Assembly: GCF_036013645.1 (NCBI RefSeq)
Contig: NZ_CP107869.1
Span: 372,001 to 436,000 of the forward strand
Source: Streptomyces sp. NBC_00490
GTDB lineage: Bacteria > Actinomycetota > Actinomycetes > Streptomycetales > Streptomycetaceae
Reading direction: 5' to 3'
DNA: 64,000 bases
Shown here: piece by piece, positions 53,114 through 62,603 of the stretch
How positions within the stretch are numbered: the first letter of the stretch is position 1
Layout: each line of letters opens with the position of its first letter
Made by a program: the position numbers and the translations under genes
The notes under the pieces: model-generated
What the model was told of the DNA's origin: nothing
The model's database searches: none
Seen by the model: the letters and a program-made list of their open reading frames with translations, nothing else

Positions 53114-53860
53114 TCACAGGGCCCGCAGCCCGTGTTCCCGGAACTGCTCGCGTACCCGCTCCGTCAGGTGCGGGTCCGGCGTGGGAGTGTCACGCAGGGG
53201 GAAGGTGATCCCCAGGGCGTCGTACTTGGGGGCGCCGAGTTTGTGGAACGGCAGGACGTCCACCCGGTCGACGTTGCCCAGCCCGGCGAGGAACGCGCCG
53301 AGGCCGTCGACCGCTGCCATATCGTCGGTCCAGCCGGGCACGAGGACGTAGCGGATCCACACCGGGACGCCGAGCCGGTCCAGGCGGGTAGCGAAGTTGA
53401 GGGTCGGGGAGAGGTCCCCTCCGGTCAGCCTGCGGTAGGTCCGGACGTCGAACGACTTGATGTCGAGCAGGACCAGGTCGGTGTCGGCGAGCAGTTCGTC
53501 GCCGGCGCGGGCGCCGAGGAAACCGGACGTGTCGAGGGCCGTGTGCAGGCCGAGCTCCTTGCAGCGGCGGAAGATCCCCGCCGTGAACGCGGGCTGCAGC
53601 AGGGCCTCCCCGCCGGTGAGCGTCACTCCCCCGCCGGCGGTCGTGATGAAGGGCCGGTACTTCTCGATCTCGGCCATCACTTCGTCGACGGTGGTCCGCT
53701 TGCCGTCGCGCATGTGCCAGGTGTCAGGGTTGGCGCAGTACAGGCACCGCAGCGGACAGCCGCTGAGGAACAGCACGAACCGGGTCCCGGGACCGTCCAC
53801 CCCCGTGGACAGGTCCCAGGAGTGGATCCGGCCCGTCACCGGTTCGACCGTGGTCTTCAT
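53114..53860 (-). CDS. pflA: Pyruvate formate-lyase activating enzyme
   Basis: 248-aa radical SAM enzyme. The [4Fe-4S] motif is C35-PLR-C39-LY-C42, followed by the SAM-binding [14 protein letters not shown] and the conserved LDTSGFLG and LLDIKSFD. It makes the glycyl radical on PflB. Its ATG overlaps the pflB stop (ATGA), so enzyme and activator are made together. Confidence 0.96.
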   Translation of the reverse strand: MKTTVEPVTGRIHSWDLSTGVDGPGTRFVLFLSGCPLRCLYCANPDTWHMRDGKRTTVDEVMAEIEKYRPFITTAGGGVTLTGGEALLQPAFTAGIFRRCKELGLHTALDTSGFLGARAGDELLADTDLVLLDIKSFDVRTYRRLTGGDLSPTLNFATRLDRLGVPVWIRYVLVPGWTDDMAAVDGLGAFLAGLGNVDRVDVLPFHKLGAPKYDALGITFPLRDTPTPDPHLTERVREQFREHGLRAL

Positions 53861-56118
53861 AGCGATCCGTGGAAGGTACGGCTGATCACGTCGAGCTGCT
53901 GCTCGCGGGTCAGGCGGACAAAGTTGACGGCGTATCCGGAGACCCGGATCGTCAGCTCCGGGTACTTCTGGGGGTGTTGCATGGCGTCCTCGAGCGTCGC
54001 CCGGTCCAGGACGTTGACGTTCATGTGGAAGCCGCCGGAGGCCGTGTACGCGTCCAGGATGCCGACCAGGTGGCCCGCTCGCTCGGCCGGATCGTGTCCC
54101 AGTCCCTCGGGCGTGATGGTCGTGGTGAGCGAGATGCCGTCCCGGGCCTGCTCGTAGGGGAGCTTGGCCACCGAGAGGGCCGAGGCGGCTACGCCGTGCA
54201 GGTCGCGGCCGTTCATCGGGTTGGCCCCGGGGGCGAAAGGCTGACCGGCACGGCGTCCGTCGGGGGTGTTGCCGGTGTGCTTGCCGTAGACCACATTGGA
54301 GGTGATGGTCAGCACCGACTGCGTGTGCTCGGCGTCGCGGTACGTGGGGTGCTTGCGCACCTTGGCCATGAACGACCGGACCAGGTCGGCGGCGATCGAG
54401 TCCGCGCGGTCGTCGTTGTTCCCGTACGCCGGGTAGTCGCCCTCGATCTCGTAGTCGACGGCCAGGCCGGTCGCGTCGCGGATCACCTTCACCCGCGCAT
54501 ACTTGACCGCGGACAGGCTGTCGGCGGCGACCGACAGACCCGCGATGCCGCAGGCCATGAAGCGGTGCACGGGGTGGTCGTGCAGCGCCATCTCGATGCG
54601 CTCGTAGGCGTACTTGTCGTGCATGTAGTGGATGACGTTGAGCGTGTTGACGTACGTGGCCGCTAGCCAGTCGAGCATGTGGTCGTACGCCTTCGACAGC
54701 TGCTCGTAGTCCAGGTGGTCGCGGGTCAGCGCGGGGGCCTCGGGTGCGATCTGCTCGCCGGTCATCTCGTCCCGGCCGCCGTTGATCGCGTACAGCAGAG
54801 CCTTGGCAAGGTTCACGCGTGCGCCGAAGAACTGCATCTGCCGGCCCACCGCCATCGCCGAGACACAGCAGGCGATCGCCGTGTCGTCACCGGTGCGCGG
54901 GCGCATCAGGTCGTCGGACTCGTACTGGATCGCGCTCGTGTCGATCGAGACCTGCGCGCAGAACTCCTTGAATCCGGACGGCAGGCGGGACGACCACAGG
55001 ACCGTCAGGTTGGGCTCGGGCGCCGGGCCGAGGTTGTACAGGGTCTGCAGGAAGCGGAAGGAGGTGCGGGTGACCAGTGTGCGGCCGTCCGCGCCCATAC
55101 CGCCGATGGACTCCGTCACCCAGGTCGGGTCGCCGGAGAACAGTGCGTCGTACTCGGGTGTGCGCAGGAAACGGACGATCCGCAGCTTGATCACGAAGTC
55201 GTCGATCAGCTCCTGGGCACGTGTCTCGTCGAGGATCCCCTCGTCCAGGTCGCGCTGGAGATAGACGTCCAGGAAGGTGGAGGTACGGCCGAGCGACATC
55301 GCGGCGCCGTTTTGCTCCTTCACCGCCGCCAGGAAGCCCAGATAGAGCCACTGCACGGCTTCGTGCGCGGTGACGGCGGGGCGGGTGACGTCGCAGCCGT
55401 AGGAGGCCGCCATCTGGGCCAGCTCGCCCAACGCCCTTTCCTGCTCGGCCAGTTCCTCGCGGTCCCGGATGACGTCCGGGCTGGAGGGCCGCGCGTCCAG
55501 CAGAGCGCGTTCGGCACGCTTGGCCTCGATGAGCCGGTCCGTGCCGTACAGCGCGACGCGCCGGTAGTCGCCGATGATCCGGCCACGGCCGTACGCGTCC
55601 GGCAGTCCGGTGATGATGCCGGCCTTGCGGGCGGCGCGCATCTCGGGGGTGTAGGCGTCGAATACGCCGTCGTTGTGGGTCTTGCGGTATGTGCTGAAGA
55701 CGCGCGTGACGAAGGGGTCGGCCTCGTAGCCGTAGGCCTTCAGTCCGTTCTCGACCATCCGCAGTCCGCCGTTGGGCATGATCGCCCGCCTCAGCGGGGC
55801 GTCGGTCTGCAGGCCGACGATCAGTTCGCGGTCACGGTCGATGAAGCCCGGCCGGTGCGAGGTGATGGTGGACGGGTTGCCCGGGTCGACGTCGAGGATG
55901 CCCAGGCGCCGTTCCTCGGGGAACAGCCGCGCGATCTTGTCCCAGACGGTGAGCGTGCGCTCGGTCGGCCCGGACAGGAAAGCGGAATCGCCTTCGTAGG
56001 GCGTGTAGTTGGACTGGATGAAGTCGCGTACGTCGATGTGGCCCCGCCAACGCGTGCCGGCGAAGCCTCGCCACGCCTCGGTCGTCGGCTGGGGTCCAGC
56101 TGTCACCGTTGCCGTCAT
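53857..56118 (-). CDS. pflB: Pyruvate formate-lyase
   Basis: 753 aa, close to the E. coli length. ATG 56118 follows GGGAGAGAG. The catalytic pair Cys417-Cys418 lies in [12 protein letters not shown] and the radical Gly728 in RVSGYAVNF; the activator-recognised C-terminal region is complete. The substrate-binding segments (RRIAGIP-like region, [37 protein letters not shown]) identify a true PFL rather than a diol dehydratase. It cleaves pyruvate with CoA to acetyl-CoA and formate. The radical form is destroyed by oxygen, so the enzyme implies function under oxygen limitation. Confidence 0.96.
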   Translation of the reverse strand: MTATVTAGPQPTTEAWRGFAGTRWRGHIDVRDFIQSNYTPYEGDSAFLSGPTERTLTVWDKIARLFPEERRLGILDVDPGNPSTITSHRPGFIDRDRELIVGLQTDAPLRRAIMPNGGLRMVENGLKAYGYEADPFVTRVFSTYRKTHNDGVFDAYTPEMRAARKAGIITGLPDAYGRGRIIGDYRRVALYGTDRLIEAKRAERALLDARPSSPDVIRDREELAEQERALGELAQMAASYGCDVTRPAVTAHEAVQWLYLGFLAAVKEQNGAAMSLGRTSTFLDVYLQRDLDEGILDETRAQELIDDFVIKLRIVRFLRTPEYDALFSGDPTWVTESIGGMGADGRTLVTRTSFRFLQTLYNLGPAPEPNLTVLWSSRLPSGFKEFCAQVSIDTSAIQYESDDLMRPRTGDDTAIACCVSAMAVGRQMQFFGARVNLAKALLYAINGGRDEMTGEQIAPEAPALTRDHLDYEQLSKAYDHMLDWLAATYVNTLNVIHYMHDKYAYERIEMALHDHPVHRFMACGIAGLSVAADSLSAVKYARVKVIRDATGLAVDYEIEGDYPAYGNNDDRADSIAADLVRSFMAKVRKHPTYRDAEHTQSVLTITSNVVYGKHTGNTPDGRRAGQPFAPGANPMNGRDLHGVAASALSVAKLPYEQARDGISLTTTITPEGLGHDPAERAGHLVGILDAYTASGGFHMNVNVLDRATLEDAMQHPQKYPELTIRVSGYAVNFVRLTREQQLDVISRTFHGSL

Positions 56119-56239
56119 CGCCGCTCTCTCCCTCGTTGCGCACGTTAACTGTCTGCACTGTCGATACTCGTGGCTCGCGCCGCCTGCGGGCAGGGCCTGT
56201 CGGCGCACCCCGGGCGCGCCAACGGTCCCTTCCTCGGAG

Positions 56240-56253
56240 GGGCCGTTGGGCCT
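56240..56253. promoter_or_regulatory. DosR/OsdR-like box, one mismatch
   Basis: GGGCCGTTGGGCCT, 122 bp upstream of pflB; the last base departs from GGGNC-N4-GNCCC. Confidence 0.4.
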
Positions 56254-56282
56254 GGTCAGGCCGGGTCTCGCCGGGGAACACA

Positions 56283-56322
56283 GACCGGGGCGCCCCCGCA
56301 GGCAAGCGGGGACGCCCCGGTC
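56283..56322. terminator. Hairpin downstream of doxX
   Basis: GACCGGGGCG-c-CCCCGC pairs with GCGGGG-a-CGCCCCGGTC (one mismatch, 6-nt loop), 18 bp past the DoxX-like stop and upstream of pflB. Confidence 0.8.
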
Positions 56323-56339
56323 CGACGGGCATACAGCCC

Positions 56340-56963
56340 TCAGAGCAGCCAGCGGTTGCGGCTCACGAAGGGCAGCCGTGCCCAGGCCTTGCCCAGGCCC
56401 CAGGCGGCGCCGGCGCCCGCTGCCGCGAGGGCGATCAGGACGACGGCGTAGACGAGGTGGTAGTCGGCGAAGGGGTTGGTCGACATGCTCGCCGACCCGT
56501 CGGACAGGTGCTTGGCCGGCGGCCACTCGGCGATCCACATCAGCGCCATCATGAGCGTGCCCGCGACCGCGGCGAGCCGCAGGCCGATGCCGGCGATCAG
56601 GGCGAGGCCGATGGCGAGCAGACCGAGCATGAACAGCCAGTTGGCCCAGGTGGCGCCGGCCCAGTCATGGAAGGTGGACTCCATCGGTCCGGCGGACACG
56701 CCGCTGAGGAAGCCCATGGTGGGCGAGCCGCCGTCGATCCAGCCCTTGCCGGAAGGGGTCGCGTAGCCGAAGCCGAATGTCTTGTCCAGGAAGGCCCACA
56801 GGAAGACGAACCCCGTCAGGACCCGCAGTCCGGCGAACGCGTACGCACGGGTCGCCGTCGCGGCGGCGGTCGTCTCGGCGTCGGAGGCGGGAGCCGTCCC
56901 GGTCCTGCGCAGGGACGGGAAACGGAATCCCAGGTGCCGGGTGGGGTGGTCGTGCACTGCCAT
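56340..56963 (-). CDS. DoxX family membrane protein
   Basis: 207 aa from ATG 56963, spaced 8-9 nt after AAGGGA; ATG 56972 abuts that site. Four membrane helices: [60 protein letters not shown] and [20 protein letters not shown]. DoxX proteins are linked to thiol/oxidative stress and quinone-type redox in actinobacteria. Two DosR-like boxes lie upstream, the nearer (57081) 118 bp away. Confidence 0.9.
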   Translation of the reverse strand: MAVHDHPTRHLGFRFPSLRRTGTAPASDAETTAAATATRAYAFAGLRVLTGFVFLWAFLDKTFGFGYATPSGKGWIDGGSPTMGFLSGVSAGPMESTFHDWAGATWANWLFMLGLLAIGLALIAGIGLRLAAVAGTLMMALMWIAEWPPAKHLSDGSASMSTNPFADYHLVYAVVLIALAAAGAGAAWGLGKAWARLPFVSRNRWLL

Positions 56964-57080
56964 GATGCTCATCCCTTTCGAGGGGGTGCGACGCGCAGAA
57001 TGCGATGGACGACTCTTGTTGCACCTTCAATGTCCCGTCCCGGCGACGCCCTTCGGAGGGGCTGCATGGCCCGGGACTGC

Positions 57081-57094
57081 GGGCCGAACGGCCC
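57081..57094. promoter_or_regulatory. DosR/OsdR-like box, perfect palindrome
   Basis: GGGCCGAACGGCCC, 118 bp upstream of the DoxX gene. Confidence 0.7.
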
Positions 57095-57119
57095 TCCGTC
57101 CCGGGCCCGTTGGCTTCCG

Positions 57120-57368
57120 TCATCCGTCCCAGGCCCAGTCGGCGACCTCGGGCAGGTCGGTACGATGACGGGGGTGGCCATGGCACGCGGAGCACCGGTT
57201 TGTCGGGGTGAGCAGACCGTCGTACCCAAAGTCGCTCATGCCGTGCAACAACGCTGCGGCCGGCAACTCCAGCGTGGGCACATCACCGGTGGCCGCGAGC
57301 ACCACGTCCGGCTCCCTCTCACCGCTCTCGGTCCCGACCCACTCCCAGATCAGGGCCGACCGGCCCAT
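57120..57368 (-). pseudogene. Phosphoketolase C-terminal remnant
   Basis: The 82-residue frame reads IWEWVGTESGEREPDVVLAA, TGDVPTLELPAAALLHGMSD, FGYDGLLTPTNR and ACHGHP, with further changed residues at the end. These match the end of xylulose-5-phosphate/fructose-6-phosphate phosphoketolase (DVVLAxxGDVPTLE, HGMSDxxFDxLFT, YHGYP), but the stretch between PTLE and HGMSD is deleted and the first 650 or so residues are missing. Not functional as a phosphoketolase. Confidence 0.75.
57353..57366. promoter_or_regulatory. DosR/OsdR-like box
   Basis: GGGCCGACCGGCCC fits GGGNC-N4-GNCCC. It overlaps the 5' end of the phosphoketolase remnant and may once have stood upstream of another gene, or may now serve the DoxX unit. 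Confidence 0.5.
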
Positions 57369-57400
57369 CCGCCTCGCCCCCGACGCTCGTCTTGAGGACT

Positions 57401-58231
57401 TCAGGCCTTCGGCACCAGCACCACTGGGCAGTGGGAGTGGTGCAACAGGACGTGCGCGACCGGGCCGAGCTGAGGACCGAGCCGGCCTGCTCGCCGACGC
57501 GCGCCGATGACAACGACGCCGGCCTGGCGCGTACGCGTCAGCAGGGCGTGGGACGGGCTGGCGCTTACCGTCCGGCTGTCGACGCCGACCTCGGGATACT
57601 CTTCGCGCAGGCGGGCGATGCCGAACCGCGGAACGGCTTCTTCCGCCAGGTCGTCCCGGGCCTGGCGCTCCTGGCCCGAACTCGTCGCGCTCACCGGTGA
57701 AGGCAGTTCGGGCGTGGTGCGCCGGTGCGTCGGGGAATGCAGGACGTGCAGCTGGACCCCGCGCCGTGCCGCCTCCTGGAAGGCATAGACGGCTGCGGCC
57801 TCGTCGGCGTCGCTCTCCAGACCGAGCAGCACCTCGCGCCCGTCGTCGCAGGGGTGATCCCCGCGGACGACCAGCAGTGGCCCGTGCGCCTCCGCGGCCA
57901 GGCGCCAGCTCACCGAACCGGCCAGCAGGCCGCTCACCCCGCCGAACCCCCGGGTGCCCACGACCGTGAGGACCGCGTGCCCGCTCTCTCCCGACAGCGC
58001 CCGCACGGCCCCGCCCTCCACTGCCCTCGTCTCCACCGGCAGACCGGGGTGGCGCTCGTGGACCCGCGAGGCGGCCGACGCCAGAACGGGCCCCGCCTCG
58101 TCGCGGTCGGCCACGGCGTACACGATGCGCAACGCGGCGCCGCGACGCACCGCTTCCTCCACGGCCCAGTCCAGCGCCCGTACGGCGATCAGTGAACCGT
58201 CCACTCCAACGACCACATGACGGTCAGGCAT
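57401..58231 (-). CDS. Universal stress protein, two tandem USP domains
   Basis: 276 aa. Domain 1: HVVVGVDGSLIAVRALDWAV to GTRGFGGVSGLLAGSVSWRL. Domain 2: EVLLGLESDADEAAAVYAFQ to GARRRAGRLGPQLGPVAHVL and HHSHCPVVLVPKA. Slightly shorter than the other USPs here. Start ATG 58231; a perfect DosR-like box is 180 bp upstream. Confidence 0.93.
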   Translation of the reverse strand: MPDRHVVVGVDGSLIAVRALDWAVEEAVRRGAALRIVYAVADRDEAGPVLASAASRVHERHPGLPVETRAVEGGAVRALSGESGHAVLTVVGTRGFGGVSGLLAGSVSWRLAAEAHGPLLVVRGDHPCDDGREVLLGLESDADEAAAVYAFQEAARRGVQLHVLHSPTHRRTTPELPSPVSATSSGQERQARDDLAEEAVPRFGIARLREEYPEVGVDSRTVSASPSHALLTRTRQAGVVVIGARRRAGRLGPQLGPVAHVLLHHSHCPVVLVPKA

Positions 58232-58410
58232 GGCTCTGACTCCCTACTGTTCCGTGCGCCGGTCACTCCCGTGAAGTGCCGTCGGCAGCGAATGCGCAGC
58301 TGACGGCACGTGGGTACCAGGGGCGCCTCCACAAGCGATGCTCACCGCCCGCGGACGCCGCAAGGAGAGGCCGACAGAACCTGCCGACACGCCGTACGTC
58401 CCGAACCAGC

Positions 58411-58424
58411 GGGCCGTACGGCCC
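58411..58424. promoter_or_regulatory. DosR/OsdR-like box, perfect palindrome
   Basis: GGGCCGTACGGCCC, 180 bp upstream of the leftward USP gene. Confidence 0.7.
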
Positions 58425-58499
58425 TGGGCCCGGCCAAGAAGCCGGGCGGCCACTCATCCGGTGAGATCCACCCGGTCCAACAGAACGCGCCCGGTCTGC

Positions 58500-59501
58500 T
58501 CAGCGCTCAGCCGGCACGCCATCGAGCACCATGCTCGGGACGCGTCGCGGACTCTCGACGCCTTCGGGCCCGTATCCGAGACGGATGAGCATCTGAACAT
58601 GTCCGGTCCGACCGGGCGTCGGGCTCAGTGAACTCCGCAGGTCCGGCCACTCCAGCCCCTGGTGCAGCAGCGAGGCGCACACACAATGCGCTGTGGCGAG
58701 GAGCCACACGTGCTGGAGAGCCTGCCCAGCCCGCAGCCAGTCGGCGCGGCGGTCGTGCTCGGTGATGAGCACAGCGATGACGGGTGCCGCCTCAAACGGT
58801 CGGGCGAGCAGCCGCTCGGAGTGCCGTTGCGCGGTGAAGTCCCGCAAGGGAAGGTGTTCGCGAGCGTCCTGGAGGCCGAGTACCGCCCGCGGCAGGCCCA
58901 CGTCGGGCCTTGGTTGCAGGTCTTGGTGCACCCAGCGGTTGCTCTCGTCGGCGCGGTCGGCATCGACGCGGTTGCGGCGCTCGGCCTCAGCGGTCAGGCG
59001 GAGCAGCCGCCCCGTCTCGACGGGGCCGGGGAACCAGAGCCGAGCGCCCTCCGCGCGGGCCGCTTCACCGAGTTCGTTCCGTAGACACGGTGACAACGGC
59101 CGCCCTGAGAACGGGAGGCGGCTGCTGCGCCTGCGCCAGATCGCTTCATACAGATCGGCCCGGTGCTCCGTGGGGCGCCGGGCAACGGCCCCTGCCAAGC
59201 GGACGATTGCGAGCAGACCTGGATCCTCCGGGGAGGGCAACAGACGCCTCACCGGCGACCATCCGGCGTGCGCGATCGCGACCCGGAGATTCAGGAGGGC
59301 CGCTCCCACCGAGAGGTGCAGAGCGCGACCTGCCGGGTCCGCGTGGCGCAGGCCGCGTTCCGGGGCGGCGCGCACCTGGAACGTGGCCGACAGGGGATCC
59401 AGGCGGAAGGACCATGGCTGGGTGTTGTGGATCGAGGGCGCGGCGACAGCGGCCCACACGCAGGTCTCCGGATTCACGGCATCCAGGGTTGTGTTGTGCA
59501 C
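58500..59501 (-). CDS. Acg-like nitroreductase-family protein
   Basis: 333 aa from GTG 59501, with GAGGAGG 5 nt upstream. Family features: AAVAAPSIHNTQPWSFRLDP near the N-terminus, LHLSVGAALLNLRVAIAHAG, RRRSSRLPFSGRPLSP, and HVQMLIRLGYGP near the end. This is the two-repeat, lidless nitroreductase group of M. tuberculosis Acg (Rv2032), itself a DosR regulon gene; such proteins may store FMN rather than catalyse. A near-match DosR-like box lies 84 bp upstream. Confidence 0.88.
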   Translation of the reverse strand: MHNTTLDAVNPETCVWAAVAAPSIHNTQPWSFRLDPLSATFQVRAAPERGLRHADPAGRALHLSVGAALLNLRVAIAHAGWSPVRRLLPSPEDPGLLAIVRLAGAVARRPTEHRADLYEAIWRRRSSRLPFSGRPLSPCLRNELGEAARAEGARLWFPGPVETGRLLRLTAEAERRNRVDADRADESNRWVHQDLQPRPDVGLPRAVLGLQDAREHLPLRDFTAQRHSERLLARPFEAAPVIAVLITEHDRRADWLRAGQALQHVWLLATAHCVCASLLHQGLEWPDLRSSLSPTPGRTGHVQMLIRLGYGPEGVESPRRVPSMVLDGVPAER

Positions 59502-59584
59502 GATGCCCTCCTCACACGTCGGCGTGGGACAGGTAGTGCAGTGCATTCCTACGAGCGTGGGTGCTTGGCCTTCACCCCGGTGAG

Positions 59585-59598
59585 AGGCCGATGGTCCC
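59585..59598. promoter_or_regulatory. DosR/OsdR-like box, one mismatch
   Basis: AGGCCGATGGTCCC differs from GGGNC-N4-GNCCC only at the first base; 84 bp upstream of the Acg-like gene. Confidence 0.4.
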
Positions 59599-59664
59599 GT
59601 CGGCGGGCCGGACGGGCACACCTCACGGGTGTGAGCGGCTCCCGCGGCGGTGCGCCGGCATCGC

Positions 59665-60588
59665 TCAGCCGACGGCCAGGTCAGGGCGTACAAGAGTGCC
59701 CGATCTCCCGTGAACGATCTCGTACGCCGCGTCCAGGGCGCCGATGGCCGCGAGCGCTCCGGTGCGCTCGACGAACCTGGCGGCTGCCTCCGCCTTGGGA
59801 CCCATGGACCCGACTGCGTAGTCTCCGCGGCGCAGCTCGTCGGGGGTCGCGTCGAGGACGGGCTGCGGGTCGTGGGTGCCGTAGCCGGCGTAGACGCACG
59901 GGACATCGGTGAGGATGAGCAGAAAGTCGGCCTTGAGGTCCTCGGCGAGCAGAGCCGCCGTGAGGTCCTTGTCGACGACCGCCTCGACGCCGGTCAGTGC
60001 ACCGGTGTCCTGGTCGGCGGTGACCGGTACACCTCCACCGCCGGCGCAGATGACCAGGACACCGCTGCCCAGTAGTCCGTGGATGGTCTCGGTCTCCAGG
60101 ATCCGTTCGGGCGATGGTGAGGGGACCACGCGGCGCCATCCCGTGCCGTCCTCGGCGATGTGCCAACCATGTGTGCGAGCGAGGGACTCGGCGATCTTGC
60201 GGGGGTACACCTGGCCGACGAACTTCGTGGGTGTGCCGAAGGCCGGATCGTCGGCCCGTACACGAGTGTGCGTGACCAGCGCGGCGATCGGACGCCCCGG
60301 CAAGGCGTCGTATATCGCGCGGACCAGCAGCGAGCCGATCATCCCCTGTGTCTGGGCGCCGAGAAGGTCCAGCGGGTACGGAGCACTGAGCGCCGGATCT
60401 GCGGCACTCTCCATAGCGAGCAGGCCGATCTGGGGTCCGTTGCCGTGGGTGATGACAATCTCGTGTTCGAGGGCGAGACCGGCGATCGCGGTGGTCACCC
60501 TGTCGATGTTCGTCTCCTGCACGTCCGCGTCAGGGCGTTCGCCCCGGTGCAGCAGGGCATTGCCCCCGAGGGCGATGACGATACGCAT
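59665..60588 (-). CDS. arcC: Carbamate kinase
   Basis: 307 aa; GGAGG upstream of ATG 60588. Starts MRIVIALGGNALL, with HGNGPQIGLLAMESAADP, YPLDLLGAQTQGMIG, ICAGGGGVPV, EAVVDKDLTAALLAEDLKAD and GSMGPKAEAAARFVE, the full amino-acid-kinase set of ArcC. It makes ATP from carbamoyl phosphate and ADP, the last step of anaerobic arginine breakdown. No arginine deiminase or ornithine transcarbamylase lies in the window, so the substrate source is unknown. Confidence 0.95.
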   Translation of the reverse strand: MRIVIALGGNALLHRGERPDADVQETNIDRVTTAIAGLALEHEIVITHGNGPQIGLLAMESAADPALSAPYPLDLLGAQTQGMIGSLLVRAIYDALPGRPIAALVTHTRVRADDPAFGTPTKFVGQVYPRKIAESLARTHGWHIAEDGTGWRRVVPSPSPERILETETIHGLLGSGVLVICAGGGGVPVTADQDTGALTGVEAVVDKDLTAALLAEDLKADFLLILTDVPCVYAGYGTHDPQPVLDATPDELRRGDYAVGSMGPKAEAAARFVERTGALAAIGALDAAYEIVHGRSGTLVRPDLAVG

Positions 60589-60762
60589 GGCTTTGGTCCT
60601 CCAGGATCCTCGGACGTCGAGAGATCCGCACTCCGAGGGTGAGTGACGCGGCCACGGTGCGCCCCGCCCACGGAGGAGTCTCCCGACGTCATCGAACATC
60701 GAGGATCGCTCCGGCACAGGGTGCCGAAGGCCCCCGGACGCGCTGCCGGCCGGCCCGGACAT

Positions 60763-60777
60763 GGGACCGGGTGGCCC
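60763..60777. promoter_or_regulatory. DosR/OsdR-like box (15-bp form)
   Basis: GGGACCGGGTGGCCC, between the divergent arcC (175 bp away) and cNMP-binding protein (70 bp away) genes. Fits GGGNC-N5-GNCCC. Confidence 0.5.
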
Positions 60778-60846
60778 ATCGCCCGGCGCGGGTCACGCCA
60801 GCACGCTGGACGTAGCAGGTTCGTACGCCCTGACTGGAGGCACGCC

Positions 60847-61311
60847 GTGAACGCTCCCGCCGCGGCCGACATGCTGCAGCCGCTGCCGGCCGAGCACCGC
60901 CGACGTCTGATGCGCTTCGCCCGTGAGGTGTCGTTCCCGCAGGGCACCCGCCTCTTCGAGGAGGGAGGCCCCGCCGACCGGTTCTGGGTCATCCGTACCG
61001 GCAGCGTCGACCTCGACTTGCGCGTCCCCGGCCGCCCTGCGGCCGTCATCGAGACGCTCGGGCACGACGAACTCATCGGCTGGTCCTGGCTGTTCGCCCC
61101 GCACGCCTGGCACCTGGGTACCGCGGCCACGATCCCGGTCCGCGCCTACGAATTCGACGCCGCCACGATCCGCTCGATATGCCGGGACGACCCCGCACTC
61201 GGCGCGAGCGTCACGCATTGGGTGGGCGGCGTCCTCGCCCACCGCTTGCAGACGACCCGCACTCGACTGCTGGACCTGTACGCCCCGTACGGCAGCGGCA
61301 GCCTCCTGTGA
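60847..61311 (+). CDS. Cyclic-nucleotide-binding domain protein without HTH
   Basis: 154 aa from GTG 60847 (GGAGG upstream). Crp-like beta-roll: MLQPLPAEHRRRLMRFAREV, FPQGTRLFEEGGPADRFWVI, TLGHDELIGWSWLFAPHAWH. It ends in one long helix (VGGVLAHRLQTTRTRLLDLY) with no DNA-binding domain, so it probably senses a ligand and acts through a partner. Followed 41 bp later by the CBS-BON gene in the same direction. Confidence 0.9.
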   Translation: MNAPAAADMLQPLPAEHRRRLMRFAREVSFPQGTRLFEEGGPADRFWVIRTGSVDLDLRVPGRPAAVIETLGHDELIGWSWLFAPHAWHLGTAATIPVRAYEFDAATIRSICRDDPALGASVTHWVGGVLAHRLQTTRTRLLDLYAPYGSGSLL

Positions 61312-61352
61312 CCACGCCGACGAGTCGAAGTGACAGCGCCGAAGGAGACACC

Positions 61353-62057
61353 ATGCACGCCACCCCGCACATCGTCAGCGACGTGATGACCCACACCGTC
61401 GCCGCCATCGGACCCGACGCCTCCTTCAAGGAGATCGTGCGCGTAATGCAGGACTGGAAGGTCAGCGCTCTTCCCGTCCTGGCGGGCGAGGGCCGGGTCG
61501 TCGGGATCGTGTCCGAAGCCGACTTGCTGCCCAAGGAGGAGCTCCGCGACAGCGATTCCGACCGGTACACACAACTGCGGCGCCTGCCCGACCTGGCGAA
61601 GGCCGGCGCGATGACCGCCGGTGAGCTCATGACCTCCCCCGCCCTCACCGCCCGCGCGAACGCGACGCTCGCCCAGGCTGCTCGGACCATGGCCCAGGCG
61701 AAAGTCAAGCGGCTGCCCGTCGTCGACGACGTGGGCATCCTGCAGGGCATCGTCAGCCGCGCCGATCTGCTGAAGGTGTTCCTCCGCGAGGACGAGGACA
61801 TCGAGGAGGAAGTCCGCCGGGAGGTGGTGTCGTACCTGCTCCCCACGCCGACGTCATCCGCACGTGTGGCGGTGCGGGACGGGGTGGTGACACTCAGCGG
61901 CCGTGTCCGGGACACGTCCCTGATCCCCGTGGCCGCGCGTCTGATCCGCGCCGTGGAGGGGGTCGTTGACGTGCAGTTCGACGTCCCTGGGCCCAGCCGG
62001 CCCCCGGAGCCGCCCCCTGTCCCGGCGAGTCACAGCGAGGATGCCTCGTCGTCGTGA
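61353..62057 (+). CDS. CBS-CBS-BON domain protein (second copy)
   Basis: 234 aa; GAAGGAG upstream. CBS 1: VSDVMTHTVAAIGPDASFKE to VGIVSEADLL. CBS 2: AGELMTSPALTARANATLAQ to LQGIVSRADLLKVFLR. BON: ARVAVRDGVVTLSGRVRDTS. Paralogue of the 51099 protein; likely an adenine-nucleotide sensor. Probably co-transcribed with the cNMP-binding gene. Confidence 0.92.
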   Translation: MHATPHIVSDVMTHTVAAIGPDASFKEIVRVMQDWKVSALPVLAGEGRVVGIVSEADLLPKEELRDSDSDRYTQLRRLPDLAKAGAMTAGELMTSPALTARANATLAQAARTMAQAKVKRLPVVDDVGILQGIVSRADLLKVFLREDEDIEEEVRREVVSYLLPTPTSSARVAVRDGVVTLSGRVRDTSLIPVAARLIRAVEGVVDVQFDVPGPSRPPEPPPVPASHSEDASSS

Positions 62058-62603
62058 CCCTCCCGAGTGGCGCCCGAAGACGCGCGTCGGGCTGATGGTG
62101 TCCCGCCACAGGGAAAAGGTGAGCTGCCGGGGAAACCAGCAGACCCTCGGCGCCGCGACCCAGGGCCTGTTCACAACCGGCCCGTCCGCCACACCCCCCA
62201 ACACCCTTCGCGAGGCCGCCGTTCGATACTTCACCACGGCGTCCCACCACACCAACGACTCCGAAGCCGCTGGCGAACGCGCCGACATGCTGGCCCCTCG
62301 GAGCGCCGCCGCCCCCGCCGAGCTACCGCTGTGCACTACCACATCAGTGACGACGGGCCGCGCCTCTCCGTCTGCAGCGCACCCGAGGCCGAACCCCCCG
62401 AAACGACGGTGCACTTGCGTCTGCCGATCGCCACGGACATTGTGCCGTTCGACCAGTCCTGGGCCGCACCCCGACAGCCGCTTGCGAGGTTCCTCCGACG
62501 GTGCTCAATCTGGCACCCAGCCGTCATCGCCCGGCTACAAGCGCCCGCCGCGCGATCTCCAGGCCTACGTCCCCGACCACACGGCGAGCCACGGAACCTC
62601 CGG
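62058..62603. other. Gap without a supported gene
   Basis: About 545 bp. Short open pieces on the plus strand (HYHISDDGPRLSVCSAPEAE, EAAVRYFTTASHH) have coding-like composition but no start signal or family match. Possibly the decayed remainder of a gene. Confidence 0.4.
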
